Positions 62,453 through 64,000 of a DNA stretch of 64,000 nucleotides are shown piece after piece. The stretch's first letter is position 1. Each line of letters begins with the position of its first letter. This DNA is from Micropterus salmoides (taxonomy: Eukaryota > Chordata > Actinopteri > Centrarchiformes > Centrarchidae): positions 12,452,469 to 12,516,468 of the forward strand of contig NW_024043372.1 in assembly GCF_014851395.1 (NCBI RefSeq), given 5' to 3'. A program made the position numbers and the translations under genes. Under the pieces are notes generated by a model that had not been told where the DNA came from, did not search any database, and saw only the letters and a program-made list of their open reading frames with translations.

Positions 62453-63977
62453 TTAGATGGGCTCCACGTAATTGGCCGGGTAAAGACCCAGCGTGCCGTC
62501 GTCTAGACAACCTTTACACCAGCCTTGTTCATCCTCATCCTCCAGCTTCGTCAGCTCATCCCCTTTTTCAATGAAAGGAGACAGAACAGAGGAGATTATG
62601 TAAAACAATTCTAATTAATGTAACACAGAGTTCATGTTAAAGTGGATCCAATAGCTGTCAGCAAGAACATTAAAGGAATCCTCCACCAAAAACCCATGAT
62701 TTGAATGGAAGACAGCAGCTGTGAACATTTTTAACATTTTTAAATCCACTTCCTGAGCATTATCCACTTTTAAGGTTGGTGGGCAATAATGTAAGGCTAC
62801 AGTCAGCAGCTGGTTGGCATAGCAACTTACACAACTTCTGTTTGTATCTAGTGCCGCTTGATGTTCTTCTTCTCACAGCGACTACATTTGCTTACAGTGA
62901 TCATGAACGACAGAATGTTTTTTGCAATGCAACCGGATTACTGTCAATTCAAATATTCAATGATTTATTGTCATTTCAACATAGTTAAGAGGAATGTACT
63001 TTGGTGAGCTCACATAATACAAAAAATGTGTGGTACAAAGCTCATTGGAGATCCTCAAAAGATCATGTAACAAACTAACAGTACACCAGCAGGAACTGTA
63101 CTTGCATTCATCAGTAAAATAGTGTCTAGCTTGGGGGGTAACTTTGCTGGCAAATATTCACTGTTTTGTCAAAAGACTTTTGGTATCAACCCTGTGACCT
63201 CCCAGTTAGGGTAGGAGTCACCAGGTGTCGCGCTCACCTGCTCTGAAGCTAAGCTCGTCCTGCTCTTGGCCGTCATAGTCGTACAGCGCTCTCACCCTCA
63301 CACCTTTTCCCACATCTTCATCGAAGGGGTTCGCCCCTCCGTTGGTGTCGTTGCCTGAGTTCGGGGCTGTCTGGTCCTCGTCCGACCACTCTGTGGAGGC
63401 CGTGTACGCCTGGTTCTTCTCGTAGCTGCTGACACTGAACATATACACATTTGAGCAGAACATTCATTTTCAGTCCAACCAGCAAAATGTCATGATGTTC
63501 TAATGCTACCTCTGCTGTGATTATTACTGCCAGTGTGTATGTTCGACTGCTCATATAACTGCTGCTATTGCTACTTTTACTATTAACACAACTATTATTT
63601 CTACAACTAGAATTTGTGTAGTTGTAGTTGTGAAAAGATTCATTTTTTAAAAGATTTATGAAACACTTGTAAATAAATCTAAATTGCATACAAAAAGATG
63701 AATACCAACAAACTATTAAATATTGATCAGATGCTGGCTATTGGAAATGTTACAATATACATTTAGGAAATTATCTCTTATCTGGAGAAGACCATCTTTT
63801 AAATAAGATAAAAATGTTAAATGTATCAGCTTATTCTTATTCTTATTCTTACCTTCCCCTGTCTCCAGTTTGAGCGTGGTCTACTGCTGCTGTGACGTTA
63901 GTCAGCACGACTCCATCATTACTTTTCTTTGACTTTTCTTTCTTAGCAATGCTATGGGTAAGGTCGGGGTTGTATTC
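62453..63977 (-). CDS. pacsin1: PACSIN1 (syndapin I), 3' part: last three coding exons
   Basis: PACSINs are cytoplasmic F-BAR proteins that bend membranes and link dynamin and N-WASP to endocytosis; PACSIN1 is the neuronal form. The visible exons in transcript order are 63977-63853, 63434-63238 and 62562-62453, joined GT-AG in phase. They code 143 C-terminal residues and the stop. The linker starts EYNPDLTH and has a Lys/Ser-rich stretch, then SVSSYEKN and TEWSDED. One NPF motif (63331-63323) would bind EHD proteins. The SH3 domain covers the last ~58 residues, with ALYDYDGQEQDELSF, GWCKG and LYPANYVEPI. The F-BAR domain lies beyond the window. Human PACSIN1 has two NPF motifs; only one is seen in this part. 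The paralogue choice rests on sequence and on the neighbour spdef. Whether it is an a or b copy cannot be told. Confidence 0.93.
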
Positions 63978-64000
63978 CTGCAAAACACGAGGCAAAACAT

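Noticed and set aside
63318..63689. 123-residue minus-strand frame overlapping a pacsin1 exon
   Set aside because: A shadow frame; the SH3-coding frame and splice sites are clear.

Overview
The window is vertebrate nuclear DNA from a teleost fish, probably a spiny-rayed one. Genes are sparse, introns are GT-AG, and all four genes I could model match vertebrate proteins I know. Microsatellites, fold-back elements and LINE fragments typical of fish fill the rest. There are no bacterial or viral gene clusters, no operons and no CRISPR array. The species cannot be read from the sequence.

Layout. 1-12.1 kb is intergenic, holding diverged repeats, hairpins and two small inverted-repeat transposon remnants. 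12.2-17.6 kb (minus) is snrpc (U1-C), complete in six coding exons. 17.6-18.8 kb is a divergent promoter interval. 18.8-29.1 kb (plus) is ilrun (C6orf106 homologue), complete in five coding exons with a long 3' UTR. 29.2-51.7 kb is a repeat-rich gap with an L2-like LINE, a second LINE nested in an older repeat with a 10-bp target duplication, a tandemly extended SINE, an 866-bp palindromic element with two facing tRNA-like promoters, and a TTAA-flanked element carrying a copy of sequence found 1.5 kb away. 51.8-56.0 kb (plus) is spdef, five coding exons with an apparent one-base frameshift in the first. 56.0-62.4 kb is spdef 3' sequence and repeats. 62.4-64.0 kb (minus) is the 3' end of pacsin1, continuing beyond the window.

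The order pacsin1-spdef-ilrun-snrpc is the order I recall for human chromosome 6p21, so this looks like an ancient syntenic block. The genes do not form one pathway: U1-C acts in 5' splice-site recognition, ILRUN in antiviral and inflammatory transcription control, SPDEF in epithelial and secretory differentiation, and PACSIN1 in membrane curvature and endocytosis.

I found no new multi-gene system. The observations most worth checking are the spdef frameshift in a G run, the 241-bp near-identical duplication inside the TTAA element, the palindromic element with convergent tRNA-like promoters, and a perfect 25-bp-arm hairpin downstream of spdef. Exon boundaries were placed by eye from splice sites and reading phase. 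Repeat family names come from memory of fish repeats and are tentative.
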